From Chara braunii (taxonomy: Eukaryota; Streptophyta; Charophyceae; Charales; Characeae): a stretch of 23,849 nucleotides of DNA. The number at the start of each line of letters is the position of its first letter. Positions within the stretch are counted from its first letter, which is position 1. The position numbers and the translations under genes were made by a program. Of this stretch, positions 9,141 to 19,900 are shown in pieces. The stretch spans positions 743,838-767,686 of the forward strand of contig BFEA01000222.1 in NCBI GenBank assembly GCA_003427395.1, written 5' to 3'. The notes under the pieces are model-generated. The model ran no database searches. It saw only the letters and a program-made list of their open reading frames with translations, and was not told the origin of the DNA.

Positions 9141-11236
9141 TTAGTTTGAATGTATTTGCGGGACAACGATGGAGTCAATAGCTTGGGCCATCTCTCGAGA
9201 TGGTGAGGGTGTGTCCACCACCTCGACCCTAGCAGGAACAACTATAATTGCTATTGGCCCGACGTTTCCCGAAGCAGTGTCAGAACTGCTGGCCACATTG
9301 CTACCCTGGGAAGCAGAGGAGACCTGCGCCTGCGCCATCGTAGACGAGATTTTTTCTGTTACTTTCTTATTCTGATACTTGAACTTGTTATGACCATATT
9401 GGCCACAACGAATACAAGTCGCACGGGAGTAACGATCTCTCCACACGTCCTCGGTAAGCCTCGCTTTCTCCCAAGAAGGAGCATTGGGGTCTACTTTGAC
9501 TCCTTGACCGGGAGCCTCTACAGTGTCTACCGGTCGCCTTACCTTTTTGGACAGAGGCAGCGACTGCTGCACCCCTGAAGCTCATGCGCTACCCACTTCT
9601 GACCCTACTCCCAACTGGAAGTCGTCGTCGAACTCTATGGTAGAACGATCGCTATCGACGAACATAATGTGCCCCTTAGCCTTTCAGTTAGGAGGCAATG
9701 TCTTCTTCCTACCATCCGTAGTGGGTTGGTGCCCATGCCCGATCTTTGCCTCTAGATCAACGGCCTTCTAGCTGAACGAGGGGAAGTTGTGAACAGTGAT
9801 CATAACCTCACTTGCCAACTGATTCCTGAGCTCTATGGGGAGACACCTCAGGTAAGTGGTAAGTAAGACCTGGGGGTCATAGCGCACTTCGGGAACATAG
9901 ATCGGACGCTCAACCGCGTTTGTGGCATCCCTTACTAACCTTAAATTTCTTGAAGCTCAGGGTCTATATCGCGTCGGTGGCCTTTTGAGCCTCCTGCGGG
10001 TCATGCCACCCTTCTTCCACCAGCTTGAGGAAATCATCCAATTTCTGGGTGACTGCCCAAGCACGGAAGTCATGACCGTACCCCTGCAACTGCACATACC
10101 CGCTTAACCACCTTGCTGCACTCCCCTCCAAATAGGAGGCAACCATAAGCACTTCCTCATGAGGCAAGGTTAACTTGCACTTCACATAGACTGGCACCGA
10201 CTCCACCAGATGTCGAGGTCTTCACCCTTCTTATTTTCTGAGAAGGGTTTCGGTGATGCGATGGCAGTCTTTGGAACCGACTGTCCTCGTCCCGGTGCCT
10301 GCGCAACTCCAGGCTGTGGAACCTGGGGTGCAGGTTGCTGCACCTGCTGCTGCGCTGGCTGCGAAACGGCAGGCTGCCCTGATACGGAAGGCTGCAACGG
10401 AGGTTGGGAGAATACTGTTTGAACAGGAACCTATACACTAGGGCCTGCTGAGAACCCGCTTGTCAAAGGCATACCAAAGCGGCCTGTACCGATATCGGAG
10501 GAAGTGTAGATGGGACTACCCCAGTTACTGGTGGGACAAAAGGAGGAGGCTGTACCACGGGACAGGCACCTGGCCCAGATGGTAATGATGTAACCTGAAC
10601 TCGCCCGACCAGCACGGCAGGCTCCTCTGAATGTCTTGCAAGAGTGACGTATGGTAGTCCTGCATCTCCACTACATCTAGCAGGACTGTCCTAACGGTCC
10701 TTACATCGTCATCCATGTTTTTCAGGTCCATCTCCTCTAATTCCCTGATGTCCGCTTCTCTCCGCTGCATCCTCGCTCTATGTCTAATCATTCTCTCCTT
10801 CTCTGTCTGTATCTCATCTAATGCCTATTGTAGTTGTGCTTCATGAGCGCTTGCTCGCTGAATGACGACCTCCTCGGAAGTCAACACTAATTGTTGGCTA
10901 ACCATCACACCAGCGGACTGACTCTAGGTTTGTGTGATCGTTGAACCTACATGCCCTGAACTACTAGCTTGGGAACTCTACTGCGTCCCTGAACTACTCA
11001 CTTGAGAGCCTTGTTGTAAAGAAGTGGCCATTTTGGCCGCTGAAGCAGCTGCCTTTCTTGCGAAAGCCCTGCTTGCCTCTGCGTCCTTGTCCCTCCTCTA
11101 CTGACGCTGCCTTTCCCTAGCTAGTCTGAACAAGAGGCGGTCTCCCTCGACTCCTAAAGCTATGTGGACCAACGGGAGTGTAGCTTGATGAACGCAAGAT
11201 CTGATCGTCCAAATCAGGGTCCTCCCTGTCGCTCAT
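9141..11236 (-). pseudogene. Gypsy gag polyprotein region
   Basis: The likely start is ATG at 11236-11234, opening MSDREDPDLDD. Next comes a basic, Gln/Ala-rich stretch, then a coiled-coil-like segment (READIRELEEMDLKNMDDDV) and a Pro/Gln-rich linker. The capsid-like part includes VYVKCKLTLPHEEVLMVASY, ARWLSGYVQ and FRAWAVTQKL. A zinc knuckle (CIRCGQYGHNKFKY, near 9375-9415) ends the nucleocapsid part, but the fourth ligand is Tyr instead of Cys. There are ten in-frame stops. Seven are TAG, at 11098, 10978, 10924, 10825, 10431, 9964 and 9768 (low coordinate of each). Two are TGA (9684, 9582) and one is TAA (9141). Frameshifts occur near 11130, 10600-10620, 10200 and 9945. It cannot make protein. 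Confidence 0.8.
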
Positions 11237-12510
11237 ATGCTACAGCACTGTGCAGTGTCTGCACTAGGACACACTCGGTTGCGTACTGCAGCGTAGTGCT
11301 CAAACCGATTTAAAATAATTAAAAAAAAAATAATCGGTGGCATTGTCATATGGTACACAGTTAGGTTCAACAGGTAAGTCCAGATTCCTACAAACGAAAC
11401 TATTTTACTTGACTAGTCCACAAACAGAAAGCAAATGAGCAGAAACAGAAAGTTCTACCTATGTTGTCTATCAGATGTGTTAATGGCTGTACATCTAACT
11501 AATCAAAATAAAAATAGAATCATCTGGATGGCTGTTTGTAGAGTGGAATTGTTCCCGAACTTATCACCTGAAATCTACCCCTCCCTCAGTTTTTCTTGAT
11601 GTCACTTGATGTCAGCGTTCCTGAGCAATCCAGATACCGTGCGTGTCTAAAGGTGTGCACAAGGCCCACCCCTGTGCCCCAAGTCAATGTTGAGCTGGCC
11701 AGCCCTGCACCATGTTTACCCTCGCCGCCTTGCGTGCTGCGAGCCTTACACCGACCGATTGGCTTATCAAGAGGCAGTTTAAGGACGGCCCCCGAGGTCC
11801 TTCGGAATTATTTAACGTCGCAAACAGGATGACGATCACAACCAATGGAAGGTACCCCGCTCGTATTTATTTATAGACGTCCGGTTCTTGTCTCCCCTGT
11901 AGGGCTGGCCTGCCCCTCATGACCTATCTATAGCGCAACTAGCAGACAAAGGACAAAGCAGTAAAGCATGCGTGCTCTACTCCCGGTGGGTTGGCATGGT
12001 GACCGTGACCCAGTGCTTCGTCCAGGGCCCTTCAGATGGCAACGCCCTCTCCTTCCAGATGCTCCAGGTGAACAATGCCAACTCTCAAGGTTGAGCGCAC
12101 TTGACTCCTCACATGAGAGGACTCTCAAGACAAAACACACATCCTCACGATAAGAAGTGTCGAAGAGGGTCGATAAGGTTAAGAGCAACGTACCTCAAAA
12201 TAGCTGCCCCCAACCACATATATTCTCACCAGATGACCTGACGTTGCTTGTGATGACCAATCATTGCCTCGGCACAACCAGCATTTTATCGTCGTTCCAC
12301 CTCTGCATCAATCACACATCAAATAGTTCTCATCACACTGCGAAACACCCAATATCACCTCACAGCCTTCCTGGCGGTACCCCTCTCCACCTGGGTCGCC
12401 TGCTTGCCTTCGCCCTCATCACTGCACACTACCCACAGTCCCTCACCCAGCTAACCGCGTGCATGCACCGCATAAGCAGAAGAGAAGCACCAGATTAGCG
12501 CAACGCACCA
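11237..12510 (-). other. Long 5' untranslated leader of the gypsy element
   Basis: About 1.27 kb separate the PBS from the first plausible gag ATG. No domain is recognisable on either strand. An A/T-rich patch (about 11310-11330) and C-rich stretches are present. Such leaders may hold packaging signals. A small nested insertion cannot be excluded. Confidence 0.5.
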
Positions 12511-12524
12511 CAGCTCCGATACCA
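12511..12524 (-). other. Primer-binding site, initiator tRNA-Met type
   Basis: Read on the minus strand, TGGTATCGGAGCTG begins three bases after the LTR end. The complement of the plant initiator tRNA-Met 3' end begins TGGTATCAGAGC, so 11 of the first 12 bases agree. This is where minus-strand cDNA synthesis would be primed. Confidence 0.85.
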
Positions 12525-12527
12525 AAA

Positions 12528-13462
12528 TGCAAGGAAAATGAGCGATAGCAAATTCCAGAAACCAAGCAGCATCATACACATGAAACCAGATAGTCTTTAC
12601 CTCGAACCAAAAGCAGAATTGCAACTTGAGTTCCACCAAATAAGAGCACAACAAAAGCTCATAAGTGACAATGTTGGAATAGTCTCATCATCATTAACAA
12701 TGAACCAATGCCGAATCCCTATCTGGCTCTCAGCTCCCAGACTACAAATGGCAGATCATATCTAGCCTATCTACAATGCCGCTGGTGACGTCAACAGCTT
12801 CCTGAAGTACGAGCAGATCTCGGCCAATGCCATTAGCCTCAAGCACCAGGTATGTCTCACGCTTCACTCACAACCTCTATCCCTCACACAGCTGCTACGT
12901 GCACCCAAGGACCACCATGCACCCCATCCAGCAACGCGCAGGCCAGCTTGGCTATGGCTGCCCGCTTCTTCCCTGCTCGCCCATGAACGTGTAAGCACTC
13001 GCTCCAGCAGCTGGCGCAGCAGCGCTTGCGCATAAGCAGCGAGTGCCCGAATGTCCAGCCAGCAGCCAGGCTCTTTCCTTTATGGAATGCGGCTGTCAGT
13101 CGTGGGCTGCCTGGCTGGTCTGGGCCTCCCCACGGAAGCTTCCGGTAGGCCCCAAGTGGCTGAGCCCCTGTCCCAGGGAATCTTCCACAGGGCCTGGCTT
13201 GGTTACCCATGTCCAACTGCCAGCGGCCTGTGTTCAATTCATGCCCCGTGTCTGGCCCAGGGCCTGCCCGGGATATATTTGAAAAAGGCAGGCAGGGCCT
13301 GGGCTTACTCAACCAACTGATGCTGTGCAACTGCCTGAATTCCCCAGCTGCGTCAAAGCCCAAAATAGGCCTCTCGTCACTTGTCAAGCCCGCCTTCGCT
13401 TAGGGCGGCCGTTCTTGCTGAAACAGGGCCCAGTAGGGCTTACCGAGGCCTTGAGCTTCGCA
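12528..13462 (-). repeat. 5' LTR of the gypsy element
   Basis: This 935-bp LTR starts at 13462 (TGCGAAGCTC on the minus strand) and ends at 12528 (TTGCA). It aligns from end to end with 4569-5552, differing by scattered substitutions (about 5% by a rough count), two single-base indels and the 49-bp duplication missing here. It should contain the promoter, but I see no unambiguous TATA box. Confidence 0.92.
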
Positions 13463-13570
13463 ATATTCAATGTTAGCTGTTAATTATCAGCATCAATGAC
13501 CTTTTTACCGTGTCTAGACAAGCACGCAATCTCAAGTCGACCAGTAAAGTAATCTCTTTTCTGTTGCAAT

Positions 13571-13850
13571 ACCCGATCCCCAAGCGGGGAGGGTAAATGC
13601 TGCCCATTTTTCTTTTTTTTTTTGACTTCAGTGAAACAAGTGGTTATTTCCAGTTGTAGTTCTGCCGTCTCATTGCCCGATGATCCAATACCCGATGCCC
13701 AAGTGGGGAGGGTAAGTACTGGCCAATTTCCCCCCGTCCCGACAGATCTATAAATTCGTAGCTCAAGCACCCTGGCTCAACTCCACTGCAGCACTTCTAC
13801 CTACCCCGTTCCCCAGTTGGGGAGGACAAATGCTGCCCAGTTTTTTATAA
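13571..13850 (+). repeat. Three copies of a hairpin motif in the LINE 5' region
   Basis: A roughly 42-base motif occurs at about 13571, 13690 and 13803, spaced 119 and 113 bases apart. Each copy has ACCCGATCCCCAAGCGGGGA or a close variant, then GGGTAAATGCTGCCCA and a T run. The CCCC-AA-NN-GGGG core can form a small hairpin, and changes in the core often leave it foldable. The sequences between the motifs are not obviously alike. Placed just upstream of ORF1, they could be promoter or internal regulatory repeats like the 5' monomers of some mammalian L1s. Confidence 0.6.
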
Positions 13851-13919
13851 CTCAAGACTAACGTTAGAGAGAAGAAAACTCCACTGCTCTTCAAGCTCCC
13901 ACTCAAGCACAATCACGAA

Positions 13920-15783
13920 ATGACGACCACTTACACAGAGGTCGTCGCCAAGACAGCGAACATGGGTCAAGAGGAAGCAAAGCTTCCCGCAGTACCAGGA
14001 AAAGCAGACCCGGCGAAAGCAGCTGATCCAACACAGAGCCCAGTGCACTCAAGCGCTATGAACTCATAAAACACACAAAGCACAGCAAACACAGGATCAG
14101 GCTCGCTAAGCCAGAGGGCGATAGACTTCCTCATTGCCAGCACCAGAACAACGGCAAAGATAAACATCATAAAGGAAGCTTCCCCCGCGGGGCAAGAGGA
14201 ACAAGAGGTGGAAATCTGGGAATACCCAGAAGAGGATGAGGCAACCTGCATCGAAGTCTTCGAAAAACACGTTGTGCTGTTCACTTTCCCCAAAAGTGCT
14301 CAGACATGTCTCCCAATGAAAAACGAACATGGGTACGCGACATCCTTCGCTCACTGGAAGGGATCCAGGAACAGACCCAGAAGTCACCTACCACAAGCGA
14401 GCGAGGAACACTGTAATGATTGTAACCCCGGACAGAGCCTACGCCTGCTACCTCATCTCGCTGAATAGTCTGAAGTGCAAAAGGGGAGTAGTGACAGTCA
14501 CTAGCTGGAAGCCCAGAAGAGCCCCACAGTCAGACGCATCACGACATAGACAAACCATGCTGCAAACCAAATTTTGGCTACAATTCGATAACATCCCGAC
14601 ATTGGAGTGGTTTTCATCAGGACCATACTTCCTCGCCCCCAATCACGACTCCAGGATCGTGTACCTGCGAACATCGTCAGGAATTCCCCTGCAATTCCCA
14701 GGTACCTGGTTGTTCAAAAAGAACGGGCAACAACTAACGGTATTCCTGTCCACTAAGACCAACCCCCGGTGCTTCAAGTGCAGGGGGAAGGGACACTTGG
14801 GCACAAACAGGAAATGTCCGCTTAACAGAGACAGAGCAGGCAAACCAGGCCAGATTCAAGCCAACCTGGCGGAATGCGAGGAAAAACCGGGACTGTGGTT
14901 TATCAATGACCCCACCTTCAGGAGGTGGGTCTTTGACGACGCAATGGACACACCCAAATGGGTCTGGGTCATGAAGGGTGAACCAATGGTCCAACCCGAC
15001 ATTTACTCCCCCTACGGAAGGGAATGGCAGAAGAAGGGTTCCAAAAGACTTGAAGACAAAGATGGAGGTTTCTTAAAGAAGCAGCTCCTAGATGTGCAGA
15101 GTGTGATGGAGGACAAGCACCGCAGGGACACCCTACATGAACTCGTAAAAACTGGAATCTCAGTTGATAAAACCTATGTTGAAAACCTGCAGGCTAGAGG
15201 GAAACTGAGGAAGGCCGAAAAAGAACAGGCCAACCAACAGAAGCTCACTAGTAGGTAGGGAAAGAGCTTTCAAGCAAAGCCAACAAAACCGCTCAAACAA
15301 AAGGTCGAGCAAGCAACTCCTCTGTCACTAGCAAACAGTGCCTTCACGGGCAAGATCAGCGGAGTGGAGGACAAACACAAGAACGCAAGCAGCAAGGGGG
15401 AATCGGCAAACTCGATGGACACATCAAAGGCGGACACACAAAAAACAGCAAATGGAGAGAATGGACAAGTGAAGCTAGGGAAAGGAAAGAACGAGGAGAC
15501 AGAGGGGAGTACGACTGGTATGGATGAGGACAAGCCAGATGAAGATGACGATCATGGAGAACATAAGGAAGGTGAAGAGGATGAGGAACAAGACAGAAAA
15601 GAGGAAAGTGAAGAGGACAGAATGTCCCAGGGCTCCCAAGGAGGCAATTCCCTATTTGACAAAGAACCAGAATCATTCAAGGATGGGGAAAAAAAGAACG
15701 AAGAGAAAGAAGAAAAGGAGCTTCAGTGGTTGAGAGACTATGTCAAAGAACTGGAGAGAGAAGGGAAGTCGAATTCGAAGTAA
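13920..15783 (+). pseudogene. LINE ORF1 protein with CCHC-like zinc knuckle
   Basis: ATG at 13920 opens MTTTYTEVVAKTANMGQ; a TAA falls at 14067-14069. The frame shifts by one between about 14300 and 14400 and then stays open to 15258. The central part has FWLQFDNIPTLEWF and other stretches like the N-terminal domain of plant LINE ORF1 proteins. Next is the knuckle CFKCRGKGHLGTNRKC (14770-14817), spaced C-x2-C-x4-H-x6-C rather than the usual x4. After a TAG at 15256-15258 the same frame continues into a long Lys/Glu/Asp-rich tail ending at 15783. ORF1 proteins bind the LINE RNA and accompany it to the nucleus. The acidic tail is unusual for such a protein. Confidence 0.75.
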
Positions 15784-16166
15784 GAATAACCCACCAAAAG
15801 CACCTCTTCAACCTGCAAAATATCAACCACAATGAACAGACAACAATCAACAGTTTTCCCACTCAAAACCAGTACGAAATCCTTGAGAAGGAACAAGAAC
15901 TGTCCAACTTCTTCGCCGAAAGATGTGGCCATAGACTGAAAGGAGCTTCAGTGGTTGAGAGACTATGTCAAAGAACTGGAGAGAGAAGGGAAGTCGAATT
16001 CGAAGTAAGAATAACCCACCAAAAGCACCTCTTCAACCTGAGAAAAAATCAACCACAATGAATAGACAACAATCAACAGTTTTCCCACTCAAAACCAATA
16101 CGAAATCCTTGAGAAGGAACAAGAACTGTCCAACTTCTTCGCAGAAAGATGTGGCCATAGACTGAC
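15716..16166 (+). repeat. 225-bp tandem duplication across the ORF1 end
   Basis: Unit 1 runs 15716-15940 and unit 2 from 15941 to about 16166. The units are nearly identical; one base is added in unit 2 at about 16041-16049. Unit 1 has GAACAGACA at about 15835, while unit 2 has GAATAGACA (TAG at 16063-16065). The first unit ends ORF1; the second leads into the middle ORF. Confidence 0.9.
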
Positions 16167-16962
16167 TAAAAAGCCAGATAAATCTTTCACTGACAATAAC
16201 CACTACACCTGGCCAAAGACCTACGCAACAGCGAACAACAAACAACCGGCCAAAAGGACTAAAGGCCCCAAAGGTAGAGCCATTGCAGGAAAAGAGACAG
16301 AAGAAGGGGAAAAGATCCAGCTCAGCACAAAAGAAGATCTAGAGGGACAAACTGAAATTCTCAAAGCCCAAATCACAGTCTTCGAAGACCAGAACAGGGA
16401 TACAATAGAAGGCATAGTCAACTTGCAAAGCCTGGCTACAGGTAAGAGCTAAAAAATCCTCACAGCAGCCAGACTAGAAGCCAAAGAGGACAGCAAGAAA
16501 AAAATAGTGATCCCCTACAGATGGAACGACGGTCAGAAAGACTGGGAAGTGGCCATAAACAAGGAATGGTCATTAATTGTGCTAGCCAAACCTTCAGAGA
16601 AGGTGATGGCAGTCGAAATCTCAGAAACCGTGTCGTTGGAGTCTCATATCCTAGGCCCGTGAGAGGAATGGAGAGAGGAGTGGTTGGTGCCTTCAGGGGA
16701 CATTATGACGAGCGAATTGAGATCGTTCATGGCCCGATACTCGATGGAGGCGCACCTCTATGACGACATCACATGGAAACCAGGGAGGGTGCTGAGAGCA
16801 ATCCCATATGGACTTATGGGAGGGGATGTGCCCGTTGAAAGGGCTGCAGTCACAACCTTAATAATAGAGACACATGCACTCTTCGAGGGAGAGGAGGAAC
16901 ACCTGCAGGACATCCTCACCACAGTAGCCCGCACGGCCCCGCAGAACCAGGACACGCCATAA
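16066..16962 (+). pseudogene. Middle ORF of the LINE, function unknown
   Basis: From the second duplication unit a frame continues through RLTKKPDKSFTDNN, a Lys-rich stretch and a Glu-rich helix (DLEGQTEILKAQITVFEDQ), then a folded-looking part with VIPYRWNDGQKDWEVAI, REE/EEWLVPSGDIMTSELRSF and HLYDDITWKPGRVLRAIPYG, to a TAA at 16960-16962. Two in-frame stops fall at about 16450 (TAA where CAA fits) and about 16660 (TGA where CGA fits). Without them it would be about 300 codons. No ATG marks its start clearly; it may be the original C-terminal part of ORF1 split off by the duplication. I do not recognise the domain. Its place between ORF1 and the endonuclease suggests a LINE-specific accessory protein. 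Confidence 0.55.
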
Positions 16963-16995
16963 CCAGCAGGAAATCATTAGCTCTAACTAGCTCAA

Positions 16996-19900
16996 ATGTC
17001 AAAGTAAACCCAACCCAACCCCCAAATAACACTCCATGGCATTACCAACGCCACTACCCCTGGCACAAGACAGACTCCCAAAAGACATATCTTAAAACCA
17101 AGTGAGCCAGAGCTAAGGGTAATGTCATGGAATGTCAATGGATTGGCGACAATTTTATCCAGCATAAACAAATGGGACAATATGACCCAATATCTCAACT
17201 GGTTCACTAAGAATCCGCCAGACATGGCATGTCTTCATGAAACCCATCTAACCAACTCTATTGAGCATAAAACAACGATTAAGAAAATCCTAACAAAACT
17301 TAAACACGTTCAGGCAGGATACTAGGCCCTGTCACCAAAAGCCCGCTCAACAAGTACAACCATCCTCTGACACCAAAATTCGAAAGCAGCAAAATTGCGT
17401 AGTACAACGGAAGTCGGAATGGATGAGGAAGAAGGAAGATGGATAGAAATTTACTTCACCTACAAAGAAGAAAGTCTACAATTAATAAACCTCTACACTC
17501 CCAACGATCCCATCCTAAGACAAACCTTCATACACAACATAGTTGAAAAATGTAACAACCAAAAACACCAACTACTGGCAGGAGATGGGAACACCACACT
17601 AGAGTCGTCTAGAGATAGGCGCTCAGGCTCGCAAAGAGGCAGGGAAAACCCACTTCTGGCAGAAGCACAAGTGCTACAGGCATTGATGATGGAAAGGAAT
17701 CTAATAGAACACTAAGAACAACACAACTAGAAACAAACTAATACACGTATAGGAAGAAAAATAGAACTCAACATATAATGAGTTATGCAACAGACTATTT
17801 CCTCATATCTGAATCTCTTAGAGGCACAATCCATGGTACAGGCCTAGGAAAACTTCCGTACCACAACGGTTTAGACCACACGCCCATCTTTCTAAACCTC
17901 CTATTTGATCATGGACTACAGAAAGGCACAAGCTTCTTCAAAATCAACAACTCACTAATACGGACTAAAAAAATGAGGGAAGCAATAGTGTACGCTTGCA
18001 TAAACGTGGAGAGGAATGGAGCAAATTTCCCACAACTAGTTGCCAACCTATCCCAAGCAGCCTCGTCAGCCTCTAGGAAAATAGCAGCCAAGAGGAATCA
18101 ATGGATAAAAGAATTGGAAGCAGCAGTCAATTTGACAGAAAGAAACCTCACAAATAACCCAGGAGAGACAACCTACGAGGAGCTCCTAACAAGATCCAAA
18201 GCAGAACTAGCCAATTAGAACATGTGGAAGGCAAAGGGACTACGCATGCAAGCTCGAATCAAAGAATGGGAAGAAGGAGAAAAAATGATTAAGTTTTTTT
18301 TCCAGAAAGTTAAAGCAAGGGGAAGAAATGCAGCCATTCATCAGTTAAGAGGAGAGGAAGGACTGACATCAAACTCCAAAAAAATGTTATCTATAGCGGA
18401 ATCCTTTTACAAAAACCTCTATGCTTCCAGAACCGAGAAACCAACTCCAAGGTCAGTCCTGCAGACAAGAGAGAAATTCACAAAACATTTAGACAAAACA
18501 ATCCCCTCCAACCTGACCAACCAATTAGATAAGCCCATAACTAACGAAGAAATTAAAAAAACCTTGGATTTGATGAAACCAATGAAAACACCAGGGTTAG
18601 ACGGTCTATCCAAAGAATTTTGGCAAACCTACTGGCCACTCTTGGGAGAAGAATTCTGCAACTTCACGAGAACGGCCTGGGCAAAAAGAGGATTAGGTCC
18701 CTACCTTAGTACACGAATAGTCACACTATTATACAAAAAGGGAGACCCAACAAACATTAGGAACTATAGACCAATTACACTCCTAACAGTGGCATACAAA
18801 ATCCTAGCCAAACTACTAGCTAAGAGGATAAGGAACATCACCAAATCCTACTTCCACATAGACCAAACGGTTTTCATCCCAGGCAGATTCATATTCGACA
18901 ACGTAATGACATTAGCAGAATCAGTAAGATATATCAATGACAAGAAAATCAACGCCGCCATCCTCTTCTTTGATTTCGAAAAAGCATATGACCGGGTCAA
19001 TTGGGACTTCTTACAACAATGCATGGAGAAAATGGGGGTGCCCCCCATCTTTCGAAAGTGGGTTAAAATTCTATACAGTGATACTTTGGCTGCGGTATAA
19101 GTAAACATACACATATCCAACACTTGCAGGATGTCTAGATCAATGAGACAAGGCGATCCACTAGCTGCACCAATCTTCCTCTTCATAATAGAGGCCATAG
19201 CCTCCTTTCTCAGAAAATACCCCTCCATAGAAAGGATCATGTCACCATCAAAGGACAATACCCACAACCTCACCATTCCCCCCACCATCCTTTTCACTGA
19301 TGACTTGACATTGTTAATCAGAGTTACTAACTCCTCCTTCGAAGCCCTCACGAGAGCAATGAATACATATCAGCTGGCCTCATAAATGCGGATCAACCGA
19401 CAAAAAATTGTAGGTTGGTGGCTAACAAACAACAACAACGAACCTTCTCAGTCTTCGCCAGAAGGCATGACACGGTCTGATCCCCACGTCCCAATGAGAG
19501 TTCTGGGAATCCAACACAAAACTTAATGCATGGGAGAAGGTTCATACCTCGCTATTCGGACGAGCCCTACTTCTAAATACATCCATCTTCTCAATGATGT
19601 GGTGCATTGCAGCCTTCTGGAACCCTGATCACAGGGCTATGAAAGACCTCAAAGAGAAAGCAACAGCCTAGCTATGGACAAGGGATGCCTCTAGACAACA
19701 CGTCATAACCAAGGTCGCGTGGCATTATGTCACAAGGAACAAAAGTCAAGGAGGACTGGGACCTCTAGATCCGGCTACTCAAATAAAAGCCCCGCAAGCG
19801 AAATGGATACTCAAATTGCTAACTTCACCCAACTTTCCATGGAGGGCGTCAATTCTCTTTTTTACATGATGATTTCATTGAATCACTAAGTCTATTTATG

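Larger units (their letters stand above)
4564..13467 (-). mobile_element. Full-length, inactivated Ty3/gypsy chromovirus-like retrotransposon
   Basis: The element proper is 4569-13462 (8,894 bp) on the minus strand. LTRs of 935 bp (12528-13462) and 984 bp (4569-5552) both run TGCGA... to ...TTGCA. ATAT lies directly outside both ends (4565-4568 and 13463-13466), a 4-bp target duplication. A PBS follows the first LTR and a PPT precedes the second. Internal order is gag, PR, RT, RNase H, IN and a chromodomain-like tail, which is the Ty3/gypsy order; integrase before RT would indicate Copia. Gag and pol are largely in one frame, as in single-ORF chromoviruses. Thirteen in-frame stops and at least four frameshifts make it non-autonomous. 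LTRs differ at roughly 45 positions by a rough eye count, so the insertion is not very recent. Confidence 0.93.

Noticed and set aside
7097-11100. UAG reassigned to Gln (as in some green algae), given nine TAG at Gln-like sites
   Set aside because: TGA and TAA stops and several frameshifts interrupt the same frames, the zinc knuckle has lost a ligand, and the adjacent LINE has many TAA and TGA stops. Decay by C-to-T change explains all of this without a new code. Intact host genes would be needed to reopen the idea.
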